DNA from: Anoplopoma fimbria
Taxonomy: Eukaryota; Chordata; Actinopteri; Perciformes; Anoplopomatidae
Length of the DNA stretch: 64,000 bases
Assembly (NCBI RefSeq): GCF_027596085.1
Contig: NC_072464.1
Span: 17,683,624 to 17,747,623 of the forward strand
Direction: 5' to 3'
Both the position numbers and the translations under genes were made by a program. Position 1 is the first letter of the stretch; the number at the start of each line of letters is the position of its first letter. Shown here one piece after another: positions 51,405-63,473 of this stretch. The notes under the pieces were generated by a model that ran no database searches, had not been told where the DNA came from, and worked only from the letters and a program-made list of their open reading frames with translations.

Positions 51405-52568
51405 ACACAAGGTCAGACAAGCAAACTCCCATATAGATTGGAAAATGGGAAGTGTCGAACACTGTGCTCCCTCTAACCCCAGGGCCACAGAAAAGTGTGA
51501 AAAAAACCAATCACTTCAAGTTTTCCACCTTATACTGAGCAGCCTAAAGGAAGATACCTCAGCAAATCAGTGTAAAAGCTAGTCTTGACCATCTGCTGAT
51601 GGTGCTGAAAAAAAAAACCATCAGCCACATTGTTATCTTGTATTTGGGTAAGTAAGACAGAAACTCATTGGTGTTTTAGCATAAACATCAGTATTTCCTC
51701 ACTGTGACATTTTTAGTTAGTGCTATTTCAAAAGATATGGCTGTCATCAAAATGATTTGCCAAACATTGTAATTCAACAGATATTAACATGAGGTTGTGA
51801 CAAACGTGATGATAAAACCTGATCTATTTTTTATTTTTTTTGGTGGAAGATATCTCAGTGCAGTGACACTGGCTTCTGAGTGAGCAGGGTTTTAATTAAA
51901 CCTCCAAACACAAGAGCTATCGATAAAGTCTTCACAACTTAATGCCTTCTGAGTTGCTGCCATGGATGTGAAGAGATTGGTGGGGTTATTTACACCATAC
52001 GGGCTGAGTTAATCTGGCTTGATGCTCCTAGATCTATAATCAAATAGAAAAAGAGATTGTAAATACCACAGAATAATCCACCCAACTCCGTCAGATGGCT
52101 CCCCGGGTTTATAAACTGACAAATAGTTCCTTTTTTGACAAAAGACGGAAGAGTTGAACATATGGTATGAGTAGTGAATACTCTTGTGAGATAATTAGTT
52201 CATGACCCTCTATAAGTGGTGCATCAAGTCTCTCATAGGAATATTAAGTTATTTTCCTGATTGACAACAGCAACCCGAAGGCCACATCTTACATTAGCAT
52301 TTCAAGTCTGAAAATTGTAATTTGCTCATTAATTCATAACATAATTTACAAGGTAACAATGTTTATTTAATGTCATTGAACAACACAAGGTTGCAGAACT
52401 AAATGCAGTTCCAGATATTAAGAGCCCTTCAGTCATTCCCCCCCAAAATGAACTCTCCACTTGTCCTTTATCCTCCCATGATGACCACATCTGCCCCTTA
52501 CATATGCTATTCTCCATCCAAGGATTTCTTACACACTGCTGAAAGATATAAAAACAATCACAATTGAG

Positions 52569-52599
<31 letters not shown>

Positions 52600-53546
52600 T
52601 TAAATACATATTTTTTAGACTACACACCAGAATACAAAATTATGATATTGAATTAGATTGTAGCTATGACATGGTGCAATTCCAACCCATATCAGCCATC
52701 ATTACTATAACCTGAAATCACTCTACACATGCACATTTTAAAATTGTTTGTTTTAGCTGTTTTTCCAAATTTGAACATTGTCCACTTGAATCCACATGTT
52801 TATTCCCTCATGATGCAAGTCACAGAGCAAAACTAAAAGTGCTAATAGTTTTATGATTAACCGCGTAGTGTTACTGACATTTCTGCCTTCATAACCAAAC
52901 TCCCCCCAACCACACTAGAGGTTTGGTGCTGAAGACTGTTGACTCAGAGCAAGAAGGTCTTGGTTTTTTATTCCTCTGACCAGCTTATGTCTCTACCTCG
53001 TTTACATTTTCTCATTTAATAAATTCTAGCTCTCAGAAATCATACTGCTGGTTTTAGCTAATACATTGCAACTCACCTGCACATGTTTTTGTGTGGACTT
53101 TTTATATATTTTTGGGTAGAGATTTCTTTAGGATTCAGATAAATCCAAATGTGTCCTCCCCACAACAGCTTACTTTAGAATACACATCTGCTACTGATTT
53201 TGGACATGGATCATTTTCTATGCTTTTCTAGCAAAATGCATGAACCTTGGTAAATCCAACAGAATATACAATAAGCCAAACTTATCATTAATGCACCACC
53301 CTTACTGAAATGAAAATGCATTTGGAATAGAGGGGCATTTCAGTGATTGCATGCAAGATGTGCCACAGAGGACAGACAAATTGCACTCTCAGGTTGGAGC
53401 ACCTATCATCATGCACATCTCTCAGCACAGAAGTATGAAAAACAAGGCTTGGTGAATCATGTCCCCTGTCCTTTAAATTAATTATCCAAAAGCTAAGTTC
53501 TTAAACAAGGAGCCATGACTCAAACTGAAAGCACACATCGGGGGGT
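51405..53546. other. non-coding sequence
   Basis: AT-rich. A 9-bp hairpin around an A-run (GCTGATGGT at 51,595-51,603 with ACCATCAGC at 51,617-51,625) and the 28-A run at 52,569 are the only structures I see. Confidence 0.5.
52569..52596 (+). repeat. uninterrupted run of 28 A
   Basis: Could be slippage-grown simple sequence or the tail of an old retroposed copy. The sequence upstream shows no recognisable gene, SINE head or LINE, so the second reading is unsupported. Confidence 0.9.
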
Positions 53547-53910
53547 TGATTTATGAAATTGTAATTCTAATTACGATTTTGGCGTCAAACAATTATAAAA
53601 AAAAACAAGATGATCAACATAAACGGTTATTGTGCCATGTTCCATTTGAAATGATGCTCTTGATTTGTTTAGTATTTAAAATACAGTGCCTTTTCTTTAC
53701 ATCACTGTGCTTATTTACTGACTGTTATATGTTGAATATAGTTTACCAAAATGTTGAATAAGTGTTTAGCCATTTTCAGTAGGTTTTGACAGTGCATTAC
53801 AATATATTTGATCTCAATTATTTGTATCCAATTTATTGATGATGAAAATAACCAAAATATTGACCAAATTAGTCATGATTATGATTTTTGTCATAATTGA
53901 GCAGCCCTAG
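53547..53910 (-). mobile_element. hAT-like non-autonomous repeat ending AGGGCTGCTCAATTATG
   Basis: On the minus strand it begins CTAGGGCTGCTCAATTATGA, then CAAAAATCATAATCATGACT and GGTCAATATTTTGGTTATTT, and finishes with AAATCGTAATTAGAATTACA. This is the known pattern of fish/vertebrate repeats whose ends read 'AGGGCTG..CAATTATG' with GATTA-rich subterminal DNA. No target duplication can be set with confidence and there is no coding capacity. Confidence 0.55.
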
Positions 53911-55420
53911 CACACATAATCACGTACTCAGGTGTAAGACCACCAGCCAAAAAATACAATGAATTGATGCAGAAACTCTACAGTACGACACGGACCAACG
54001 GATCAAACAGAAAAAGTTTTTTGCTTTGATGTCTCGTCACTGTCTTGATAGATGAAATAGTTTCCAGTGATCTTGTCCGAAATGAGGCAATGTGCACATC
54101 CTCTATACTGGAAGAAAAGAGCTGTATATATAACTCCATTGTCCATCTCCTATGAATCCAATCACACTCTGAAACCAGGTAAAAAGAAAAAAAAGGAGGG
54201 AAGTCTTTGATTCTTCAATACACTGTGGTTTATATGCATATTTCCTGGTTTATTCATATCTCCCATACAACTGTGAGAGCCTTAAGGCCAAAACCTCTGC
54301 TGAAAGGATTAAGTTCAAAGGCAAGCGAGAAAATTACTCACAGACTCAAATCTTCAGCCGTGCAGTGGGCCTTCTTAAAGCGACAAGACCCCACCATGTC
54401 CCACGGGCGGCGGGCTGAACGGTCATACAGCCTTTTCCAGGCAAACTGGCCACAGCAGGGTGGCTCTGCTTTGGTCCCATTTGAGGCATTTGAAACTTTC
54501 CCTATTCACCTCATACATATGACTCTGGATGTTTCTCTGTATGCTCTGCAGGTATATGTCAGATCTCCCCTCAGATCACAGATCACTCATGTTACAGGCA
54601 GTGAGTGTAGACTTTCTAAGATGATTATTATTACAGAGAGTAAAAACAGGAAAGGTTTTCTCTGAAGCCATATGTTCTTCGAGCGTAGGCGATATGATGG
54701 AACAGAAAGTAGTACCCGATCTCGCTAATTCTGTGGTAGATTAAGAAGCACCCAGTGAAAGTAAAGGTTCAGAGGCGTTGCTGGACTCCATAGGATCCTT
54801 TGCTGACGACATGCACCAGACTGTGTAGAGAAGTCTTTTAGGAAAACTGCTGCAAACTCAGTTACTCTGGATTAGTATGGGAAAGGCTGGTGCAAGGGGT
54901 TTGACACTGGTACAGCTCCATCACAGCTCATAATCAACACTAAAATGGAATCTATGGACTTGTATAGGTAACAATGAGTGCAGCAGTTAACAGTACATAC
55001 AAATGCATTATCTTTATCCATAACAAAATCTTTCTCATCAACTATCCATCTCACACAAACAGGAAGCCAAGTTCAAATCTATTTCGCCCATTGTGAAAAA
55101 ATAAAAGCAAATTTCATGCAAATGGAAGCTAATGAAAGCTTGCATTAAAGCTCTTTTTTGTCTGAGTGAGACTGGGGAATTGCGAATAAAACTTGATAAA
55201 AAAGGCATGATAAAGGTTCACTGATCTACAATTAAGTTTAATGTATCTGCCACAGCAGCAATACATTTGAGAGGCTTCAAAATATAGTCTTAGCTTGAAA
55301 GCAAAACAAATTTGTGTTGTAATTGTTTATTCTGAAAACAATAACAGTATAACGCTGACTTGATAGTGTAGAGTACTAAAAATGCATACAAAAAACAACC
55401 AGTGCCTACTTGTGTGAGTT

Positions 55421-55421
<1 letters not shown>
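53911..55421. other. non-coding sequence
   Basis: Includes the 152-codon open frame at 54,207-54,665, listed separately. A GC-richer core lies at 54,355-54,480. No gene is established. Confidence 0.45.
54207..54665 (+). other. 152-codon open frame, no recognisable product
   Basis: Joint longest frame of the window. No domain, signal peptide or repeat is visible in the translation, although the middle (AERSYSLFQANWPQQGG) falls in a GC-richer patch that could be under selection for some reason. No splice-site pair or promoter could be argued. It may be an exon of an unrecognised transcript, a conserved non-coding patch, or chance; chance is favoured. Confidence 0.13.

Positions 55422-55501
<80 letters not shown>
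55422..55501. repeat. (TG)n microsatellite, ~40 units
   Basis: Eighty bases of perfect TG. Long perfect arrays of this kind are usually highly polymorphic and can adopt Z-DNA. Confidence 0.97.
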
Positions 55502-55504
<3 letters not shown>

Positions 55505-55810
55505 GGTAGCTGTTCTAGTGGAATAAGGGGCATAACATAAGTGCAGGTGTCATCTCTTCTCTAGTCCCACAAAAAGGTCAGTATACGCAATTGAACAACT
55601 TCTCAAAGAAAGCATTATATACAGGGTGATTTGAACCAAACAGAACAGTATTTACAAAAGAAAAAGCTTCTCTGTTAACAGATGCCCAGTACTAAAAGTT
55701 GTTCCACAATGTGCCCTAAATCTAATGTTGCTGCATATATAACATCTGTAGCAATGTTGGGCTAAAGGTCAGAGAAGCAAGTAATATTCTGGGTAGAGAA
55801 AGTGAAAAGC
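55502..55810. other. non-coding sequence
   Basis: Nothing recognised between the microsatellite and the SINE fragment. Confidence 0.5.
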
Positions 55811-55965
55811 AGCGCCTGCCCGTCCATCATTAGCACCACTGAGATGCCCTTGAGCAAGGCCCCTAACCCCAGCTGCTCTAGTGGAGCTGCTCAGTGGCCA
55901 GCAGATCAGGCTTTGGTTGTACCACAGAGCTTGCAAGTTTAAAGGTGTAACTGCGTGAATGTGAT
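55811..55965 (+). mobile_element. V-SINE-related fragment
   Basis: CCACTGAGATGCCCTTGAGC followed by AAGGCCCCTAACCCCAGCTG is a diverged version of the V-SINE central domain (compare GTGTCCTTGGGCAAGACACT in the copy at 31.1 kb). TGTAACTGCGTGAATGTGAT then resembles the linker before the 3' tail. The tRNA head and the tail are missing or unrecognisable. Confidence 0.5.
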
Positions 55966-58900
55966 CAGAACATGGCTCCAGTTTTGATGGATTATTACAC
56001 CATGAGACCTGTGCCAGTCCTACTGTGACATGTCAATATGTCCTCGGTTAAAAAAAAGAAAAAGAAATGTATTGGCCTGTACTTGTGCCAGTCCTGTGAC
56101 ATGTCAAAGTGTCCTCTTTTTACTGATGTTTTGGAGCTGCACTGACGAAGAAGTGTGTTATAATGCAGAGTACTCCTCCTATGTCAGCAGTAGAAGTAGT
56201 CATTTTCCCAGTATGGTTCCTGTGGTTGCTATGGCCTTAAGTGGCAAGTCAGGAAAGTTAAATCAACTCAGGCGGTAGTGACAAACAGGAGCAGTAACAC
56301 TGACAGCACTTCTGCATCATACACACCGTCATTGGCAGAACAGTGCTAACACTGGAACAACAGATGAATTAGGGGTTAACACCTATTATTTATAAGCACA
56401 GTATGTTTCTAAATAATATAACCAGTGAGAGTAAAACATTCAATGTTGTAACATATCAATTTTTGGCATTTTCTGCAGACAGAGTGACTCTTTAATAAAG
56501 AAAGTTTTTTAATAGAGACGGCGCTCAAGCTGGAATACATTAAAAGAAAATGGTTGATAATAATACAGTATTACCATGTCTTTCCAATATCGTTCAAATA
56601 ATCCTCATTGTTTTATCATTTTTATTGTTATAAATCTCTGTATAAAGGGATTAAAGTGAACTGAACACAGTAAAAAGGCATGCTGCCTATACTTCACTGG
56701 TCATTGTTGCAATGAAAATAATCAACATTAATTCAATGTCCAGACAACGCTGTTCTGTTGAAATCCTTTTGAAATTTCCCAAAGCCCTCCACAATGACCT
56801 TTTGCAGTTCCCTTCAAAACAAAATTTGAACAAAAAATAAATAAATCCTCCTTAAATAATTCACATGCAGTTTAAACTATGTATTTGTAGGTTAACTCTG
56901 GATTTAGAAAAATACACTTCATGCTGCACTTATTTCAGAGTTGTTAATTGAGTTAAGAAATTCAGTCTGCCTCTAATTGTTCCTGATAAAGCCCGAGGCT
57001 ATCTCTACGTGTCATCACATATTAGGGATTTAACTCTCCTGCCTACAAACAGCAACTGAACTGCCTGCTTACATCTAGAGGACTTGTCAATTCTGCTTCA
57101 AGGATAGAATCTCTCTTCGACCAAAGTAGTGAGTTTTAAGAAATACTTAACATATAATAGGTGTCACTTGACTTTTGCATCCTTGCCATGCCATTACTGA
57201 TATCAGCTCCATCACCAATCATTATCACCTTTTGTTTTGGTTATCGGAAGAAAGTTAGTCACAAACACAGCATATCTGTCCATAGACAGGATGTGCGGCT
57301 TGATTTTTTACATTCCATTGTATAATGTATTCAATAATGTCAAGCCATCAGTGGTCATGCGGCATACAATACGACAGTCCGTTTGACAAAGCAGCAAAAT
57401 AGAGAAAAATAATAATCTGTAATCTTCTTAGTGTTTGTTGATTACTGCTGCAATGTATAAATATTTAAATCATAGGGTGACAATGGAAGTTCATTAAACA
57501 GCGATAATGATTTTTTAATCTCACTCGATTTGAGCTTCTCCATAATGCTCAAAAATTACCCTGAAGTAGCTGAGCAGTAGCAGCCATGGTTTAACCTCTT
57601 ATCCCAAACAGACCGAAATAAAAACATGTTCTGTCTATATAATTAGTTTCGCAAAAGTGTAACACCCAGCTAATTAATATTTCCATGTCCATCCACAGTA
57701 ATAAGATATGATGGATTTGATGAATTGCATTGCCCCCATGCAAGACTCAGTTTAAACTATTATGAATAAATGCACATTTTGAGACCATTTAGGGCGGTGA
57801 AAATTATTTGAAAATATATTCATTAATTTTTATTCCGTGTACTTTCCCTGTAAAGAGAAAACTGAAACCTATAAATTACTGAAAGTGCAAAATGGGATGC
57901 GAGGTCCATCATAGGATGCTAAAATGCATTTAATATCATCGGGGAATGTGTGTCAAACACAATAGTATATCCTACACTCAACATCTATGGCTTTTCTTAG
58001 ATGACAAAACGGAAGTGCAGTAGGCATTGATGAACTTTCTGTGTACCATATACGCTACCTCTAGATATTTCTTGTGCTTTGTGAATTGGGGACTCATATA
58101 TGCAGCCTCACTAACTTGATGTCTGGAAAACTGGACAACCTCTACTTTGACTAAAATGGCAAATTGATTCAATGCATCGGAGCTAATGTTAAGTTATTCA
58201 GTGATATTTCTTGGCTGTAGACTTTTAGTCTTGTTGAATTGTAAAATTTCCCGCTCAGTATTGTGGTCACAGTTCTTTAATAACCACATTTAAAAGGATA
58301 CTAGTTATATGAATATTTAAAAACATGAATACTCAATCTATTGTTTTTTCGTTTTTTTCGTCCTGCATCGTCAGGCTATAATTGTGACGTTGTCTTTGAG
58401 TAAAATGCAACAACACGTAAACATCTTTTCATTTATGCATTAGTTAAAGTCCCACAGAACTGAATTTACATCCCAAATGGAAATTCTATGTAAATCTCAA
58501 ATTGATTTATTTGAACAAGGGGTCATGCTCATAAAGATTGTTCCCAATTCACAGACACTTTACAACGCCAACTCTGCCGGATAAATGCGACTCATCAATT
58601 GGATTCAGCTGGCAGGTCCTACTACTGCAGCCCAGGTCATGATTGTATTTCTAATATTTACCTCATGAATTACATCCATTTAAAGTGAGACAATGTTTGC
58701 ACTCTCAGTTTTAGAAACTAAATTGAAATAAATGCTCTTGCTGGTCCTCTGGCATAGTAGTAACTAATGATCCGAGATGCCCAATAGGCTTTTTTATGAT
58801 GAAAATAATAGTACAATTAGTGGAAAAAAATATAGCCATGTTATGAATTTTCCATGTGCTTGATTATTGGAAGGCCTTCAGACACGTGTAAAAAAAAATA

Positions 58901-59629
58901 AGCCTTTTCATCTAGATATCTGCCATTATTTGTGAATTATAGGCTGGAGGAAAATGTCCTACACCTTGTATAATCATGATAATAATTTAAACCTGGTAAT
59001 GCAAGCGGATTTAAGCAGCATAGTCTTGAGAGACTTGTATACACCTTCAAAAGATGTCTTGGTACATTTCGAGTTAGATATATTCCATTTCCTTTCTATT
59101 GTTTATTGTAAATTTTCATAAATGGCTTAATGTAAACCTCATTCATATAGTATAAAGCACTGAACATAGATGTGCCTCACAGGATACTAAACTGACTATT
59201 CTCATGAGTGATTAATATACGTACCATCACTTACTACTCACTATTCAATATTCAAAGAGTCATACATCGCAGTTGTGTTTTTCATTCAGTTCCCAACCCC
59301 ACAGGACCTTAATGTCCCCATCACTGGGACCTGGTTTCGCAAAGAAGACTTTATGCTAAAAGAAAAAGAAAATGTATCTCAAGAGAAACGTCTCAGATGA
59401 ACAGCGTGAAGTAATAAAGCACTAAGATCTCCAGAGGGGAGTCACTGGTTCTGTGTGACCTTGAAAATCAGTGACAGTCTTACTGTCAATTCAATTGAAT
59501 ACAGTAATCTTTGTCGGCATGAATGTAACAAGGACAATACTGCTAAAGCATTATTAAAGTAAAGTAATAATGAGATTATAAAGAAAAAGAACAAAGTACA
59601 ATTCATAAAACGTTCAGTGTTCTATCAAA
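55966..59629. other. long non-coding stretch
   Basis: AT-rich unique-looking DNA with no frame above 82 codons. A GC-balanced patch at 58,555-58,640 (AACTCTGCCGGATAAATGCG and CAATTGGATTCAGCTGGCAG) is a weak candidate regulatory element. Confidence 0.5.
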
Positions 59630-59886
59630 CATTTATCCTATTTGTAGTAGTTTGTAGCACTTACTATATTCGGATTAGTCTGTTGCAATTATTGTTTTCG
59701 TAGTAATTTGCCTCTGCACTATACTTTTGCTCTGGCTTATGCTTTGAGATGCTTGTTTAAGAAAGGAGATGCACTTATGACTTCTGGTGACTAGTAGTTC
59801 TCTTGAATACCTATGTTGAATACACTTCCTGTAAGTCGCTTTGGATAAAAGCGTCTGCTAAATGACTGTAATGTAATGTAATGTAA
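59630..59886 (+). mobile_element. L2-type LINE 3' end, 5'-truncated
   Basis: The segment contains TTTGCCTCTGCACTATACTT, GGAGATGCACTTATGACTTC and GACTAGTAGTTCTCTTGAAT, and ends AAGTCGCTTTGGATAAAAGC, TCTGCTAAATGACTGTAATG and TAATG repeats. I recognise this as the 3' untranslated end of a fish L2-clade retrotransposon. No ORF is left. Bases 59,830-59,886 are identical to 31,347-31,403 of the V-SINE, the shared tail recognised by the same reverse transcriptase. Confidence 0.85.
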
Positions 59887-59888
59887 AC

Positions 59889-60055
59889 ATAGAGTGATAT
59901 GGCCAGAATTATCTGGGTAGTAATAAAAATTACAAAAAATTAAAAACTTTACAATAATAGTTGTATCAAAATAAGTTAAAGATATCTAACCACTCATCCC
60001 CAAGCCTGTATAGATGTTTAGTGTTTTACTCACTACGCAACAGAACTGATGAATC
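59889..60055 (+). repeat. direct repeat, copy A (~165 bp, diverged)
   Basis: It shares AGAGTGATAT, TCTGGGTAGTA, a 25-base identical block at 59,980-60,004 (contains CTAACCACTCATCCCC) and GTGTTTT..CTCAC with copy B 840 bp downstream, in the same order and orientation. It starts immediately after the L2 tail. The element family is unknown. Confidence 0.75.
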
Positions 60056-60728
60056 ACCATTGGTTTTTCCTTATAAAACCTATGGTGTTGAACCTATGTA
60101 AGTTTGACAACTGTGACAGCTGAAATCATCAGCCACTTGTCATCATAATAATAATTCATTTCCATAAGTTTCAAAAGCTCCCTGTCTACTTGGACCTTTT
60201 CAAATAAATGCTGACACAGACGGAAGAGTTCCTTTATTTGCTTTTGTTTTCTTTATTTGCAGCACCTTTAATTATGTCAAGGCTGTGTGGTCAAATTGTT
60301 GAATGTTTTCTTTATTTACTTGTGTTTTGCTCATTTGATTGTGTTTCTACAGCACATTGAGCTCTCTTGGCCACCATAACTTTAATATGACACTGTATGG
60401 ACCTTCGATACGAAAGACATTTTGACGCAACAGTGGGGAAAAGGCAAAGGTGTAAATAAAAAAAAAGAATGATGGCTGAATTCCACTGAGCTGCTTTGGT
60501 TTCAGGTCCAGTAATTGTGCACACTGGCTCACTGTCACAGCTTACTGGAAATACTTGAATAAAGCAGTGCCATCATGAATGTTATTGTTAACACCTGCTT
60601 TTCCTACAATGATAAGACAAAATGTCTGCTGTAAAATGGACCAATTCTGACGTATCTCAAGACTTTGGTTCAATAGACGCTACCAAGTACAATGTGCAAA
60701 CTATGACTACTGTATATTTCCATGGAAC
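60056..60728. other. non-coding spacer between the two direct-repeat copies
   Basis: AT-rich with no recognised element. The minus-strand frames at 60,312-60,538 overlap each other and have no similarity I can name. Confidence 0.45.
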
Positions 60729-60900
60729 TTAGAGTGATATCTCCATTTTAATTTGAGTTTTCTGGGTAGTACAATCTAAAATTATATATTCACAAACTCA
60801 ATAGGTGTATTGTAATGAGTTGAAGATATCTAACCACTCATCCCCAAGGCTCTATGAATGGTGAGTGTTTTCCTCACCGCTCAATTGAAATGAAGGAGCT
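60729..60900 (+). repeat. direct repeat, copy B (~170 bp, diverged)
   Basis: Partner of copy A; the identical 25-base block is at 60,824-60,848. The spacing of the shared blocks differs by a few bases, showing independent indels and an old duplication or two separate insertions of one interspersed family. Confidence 0.75.
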
Positions 60901-62269
60901 TCTAGGGTGAGAGGGGAAGAAAAAAATAAATACTTCCAACTGCTCAATTTTTGGACAGCATTACTGACTAGTTACAGGGTGTGTGACATTGGATATAAAA
61001 GGAACAAATTAATAATTCTCCCCTTCCACTGTCCATTTTGTAAGGGCATCGTCACTTCATCCTGTTCGTCACCCAAGAGAATTGTGATTGGTTTAAAGAA
61101 ATACAAACAAGCCAAAGCATTTACTCCCCTGTACCAGAATGAAAATCTGTGTTTCAGAAAGGTCTGGCAATTCAAGCCTACTGCGAAACAAACGCAGTAG
61201 GAACATGAATTATAGACTCTAAAAGTGTATCATTAAGTTTAACCACATACCCTCAGCTTATTATTGATTATCTTAAAGTTTCACGAGCATCTAACAGCAT
61301 TCTTGAAGAACACTTGGAATTTTACCTGCTCCCTGTGTGCAGTCAGTGTGTTTACTGTTGATTTAAAACTAATCTAATTAATTATTCAGGGGTATTATTT
61401 TCTACATTGAATCTATTTCCTGCATCAGCGATGCCAGTAATGGCTCCCAGAGGATTCTGGAGTGCCACGCTTTCACCTCCACTGCTTATAACACAGTGCC
61501 TTCATAATAGTCCTGCAAACAAAACACGCGTGCACATAAACACACAAATCAATGTTTCAAGGGCTTGCAGCGTTTAGCAAAGTACTTTACTAAGTGAATT
61601 TCTGTTCTTGGCAAAGTGCAGGGTTCGACCAACTGAAGGCACTTCAGAGCCTTGATGTAGAAAGGCCAGGGTACGTTTGTATCTAACACTATGGTTACAT
61701 TTTAAGAGCCAAACATTGTTTATTCGCGCTAACCGTCCACATTGTAAAAGGTACAAATCGTTTGAATAGTTTCTCTTTAAGGCTTTACATCGACATAAAA
61801 TGTTTTCAGCAGGATAACCAGTGTGATATAGCATGAGGTTTGAAATGAATACAAAAACAGGTACTGTATTTAGAAATATTATTAGAAAGAATATTCAGAT
61901 GTCAATTGTCCCACTTAGTCAAACTCTTTGTCCAACAATCAAATGTAAGGGATCTTCATCAACAATGTTTATGGAAAAATTAGTATAAGTTAATATATCA
62001 TTATACATTTTTTTTTTTTACTCTCAAGTATATCCATCAAGTTTTCTGCATATGCTTGATACAAATTCAAAACACAAACAAAAATTGTGAATGGCTTTAT
62101 TGTGAAGTATGTGAAAGGCCATAGCTTAGCAAAGGTTGGTTAGTTTTTAATCAAGGTTAGGAGTTGGTCTGTATTCTTATTTCGACAGTTTTAAAAAAAA
62201 TGGGAGCTGGCAAAGGGCCTACATTACTTGCAGTTTGTGTGTGCACCAAAAATCAAGGCAAGCAATGCC
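60901..62269. other. non-coding sequence
   Basis: The 97-codon frame at 60,907-61,200 and its antisense partner lack recognisable features. No element recognised. Confidence 0.5.
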
Positions 62270-62335
62270 TTTTATTTAGTTTATTTAATAGGGCCAATGC
62301 ATCTTAAATGCACAAAAGGCTATTTTTGATTTGTC
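62270..62335. repeat. possible LINE 3'-region remnant
   Basis: GCCTTTTATTTAGTTTATTT followed by AATAGGGCCAATGCATCTTA resembles a fish repeat that reads 'TTTATTTGACAGGGACAATGCACATTA' in many genomes. It could be the minus-strand tail of the same LINE whose reverse-transcriptase remnant lies at 63.5-63.8 kb. Weak evidence. Confidence 0.3.
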
Positions 62336-62966
62336 TCTGGACAGATGTATCAAAGTCACCCTAAAACAGAATATGAGATTAAAAAAAACAAAAGTTTTTA
62401 TGATAATTTATAAGCATTCAGAGCAACATTAAAAAAATAAAAAGTTATTAATGTAAGTAAAAAAAAAAAAACATACTACATTGCTAGGTACTATTTAAAA
62501 CATGCAACACATTGGCACACAATACAAGACTCACAAAACAACGAAATGGGGCATATTAATGTTTATAGTATTGGACTAACAACATTGTATCGCATTATTA
62601 GTCACTAATTAAAACATTCAAAGCAGAAGCACAGACAAAAAAAACATTTATATAAAATAAACAAATGCCTCCGACACAATGAAAGCAAAGGCACTTAAAA
62701 AGACCTAACAGACTGTCGATAGCAAGATGGTGATAAGTGACAGAAGACAGCAAGGCACGTTCACAGCACACTGACTGAGACTGAGTACAGTATTAGATGC
62801 AATTGATTTCAAGTGCTGTCAGAGGTGAGTGCTTGTTTTTATAATTTGCTCGAAATAAAAAGAATGGTTTCAGTTCTAATAGTTAGTGAGATCCATTTTA
62901 AAGCAGCTTTAACAGAGAACATAGACTGGTAAAAATATTTTTGGGTTGAATCGATCAGAACTCCTA
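62336..62966. other. AT-rich non-coding sequence
   Basis: Many A-runs. It may include decayed LINE body between the possible tail at 62.3 kb and the RT remnant at 63.5 kb, but I recognise no motif in it. Confidence 0.4.
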
Positions 62967-63339
62967 TATGAGAGGCCGTCTAGGCCATAATTCATACTTG
63001 GTCTTACATACAATGTCAAAATCTCACATGCACACCACCAAACTCTTTCACACATATTACTATGCACTTTTACATGCACAATCATACTCTCTCACACACA
63101 ACTGTAAAAGAGAATAGTAGTGTGTGTATTAGAGTATGATGGTGCATTTAAGAGAGTGTTTTTGTGTGTGTTAGAGAGAATAGTCATTTATGTATGAGAG
63201 TATGACAGTAAATGAAGGAGAGTATGACAGTACATTTAAGAAGGTATGGTAATGTGTGTGAAAGAGTATAGTGTTTGTGTGAGATTATGTCATTGTATGT
63301 AAGACCACGTATGAATTATGGCCTAAACGGCCTCTCATA
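62967..63339. mobile_element. foldback MITE with target-site duplication
   Basis: The left arm starts TATGAGAGGCCGT; the right arm ends with its reverse complement. The first ~62 bases of each arm differ at only a handful of positions, and similarity continues inward to a 14-base loop at 63,104-63,117, so the whole 373 bp is one imperfect palindrome. The left arm is about 137 bp and the right about 222 bp; the difference comes from extra copies of a ~22-bp unit beginning GAGAGTATGACAGTA (63,196 and 63,218). CTCCTA directly flanks both ends (62,961-62,966 and 63,340-63,345), a 6-bp (or 7-bp, ACTCCTA) target-site duplication. It has no ORF and must be mobilised in trans. I cannot name the family. 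Confidence 0.88.
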
Positions 63340-63353
63340 CTCCTAGGTTCTTG

Positions 63354-63399
63354 CATACATACATACATACATACATACATACATACATACATACATACA
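63354..63399. repeat. (ATAC)n microsatellite
   Basis: About eleven perfect CATA units begin 15 bp after the foldback element. Confidence 0.95.
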
Positions 63400-63473
63400 A
63401 TCGGTTACCTCCCCCACGATACAAAGACATCTACACTGCAACTCCATGTCATACTGCTACCATGTACATACAT

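Noticed and set aside
51144..51582. Frames with PSIH or MDGW repeats as a repeat protein
   Set aside because: They are translations of the GATG microsatellite at the Rex3 tail on either strand.
52569..52596. 28-A run as the tail of a processed pseudogene
   Set aside because: No coding similarity or SINE/LINE body upstream and no matching target duplication, so simple slippage is enough.
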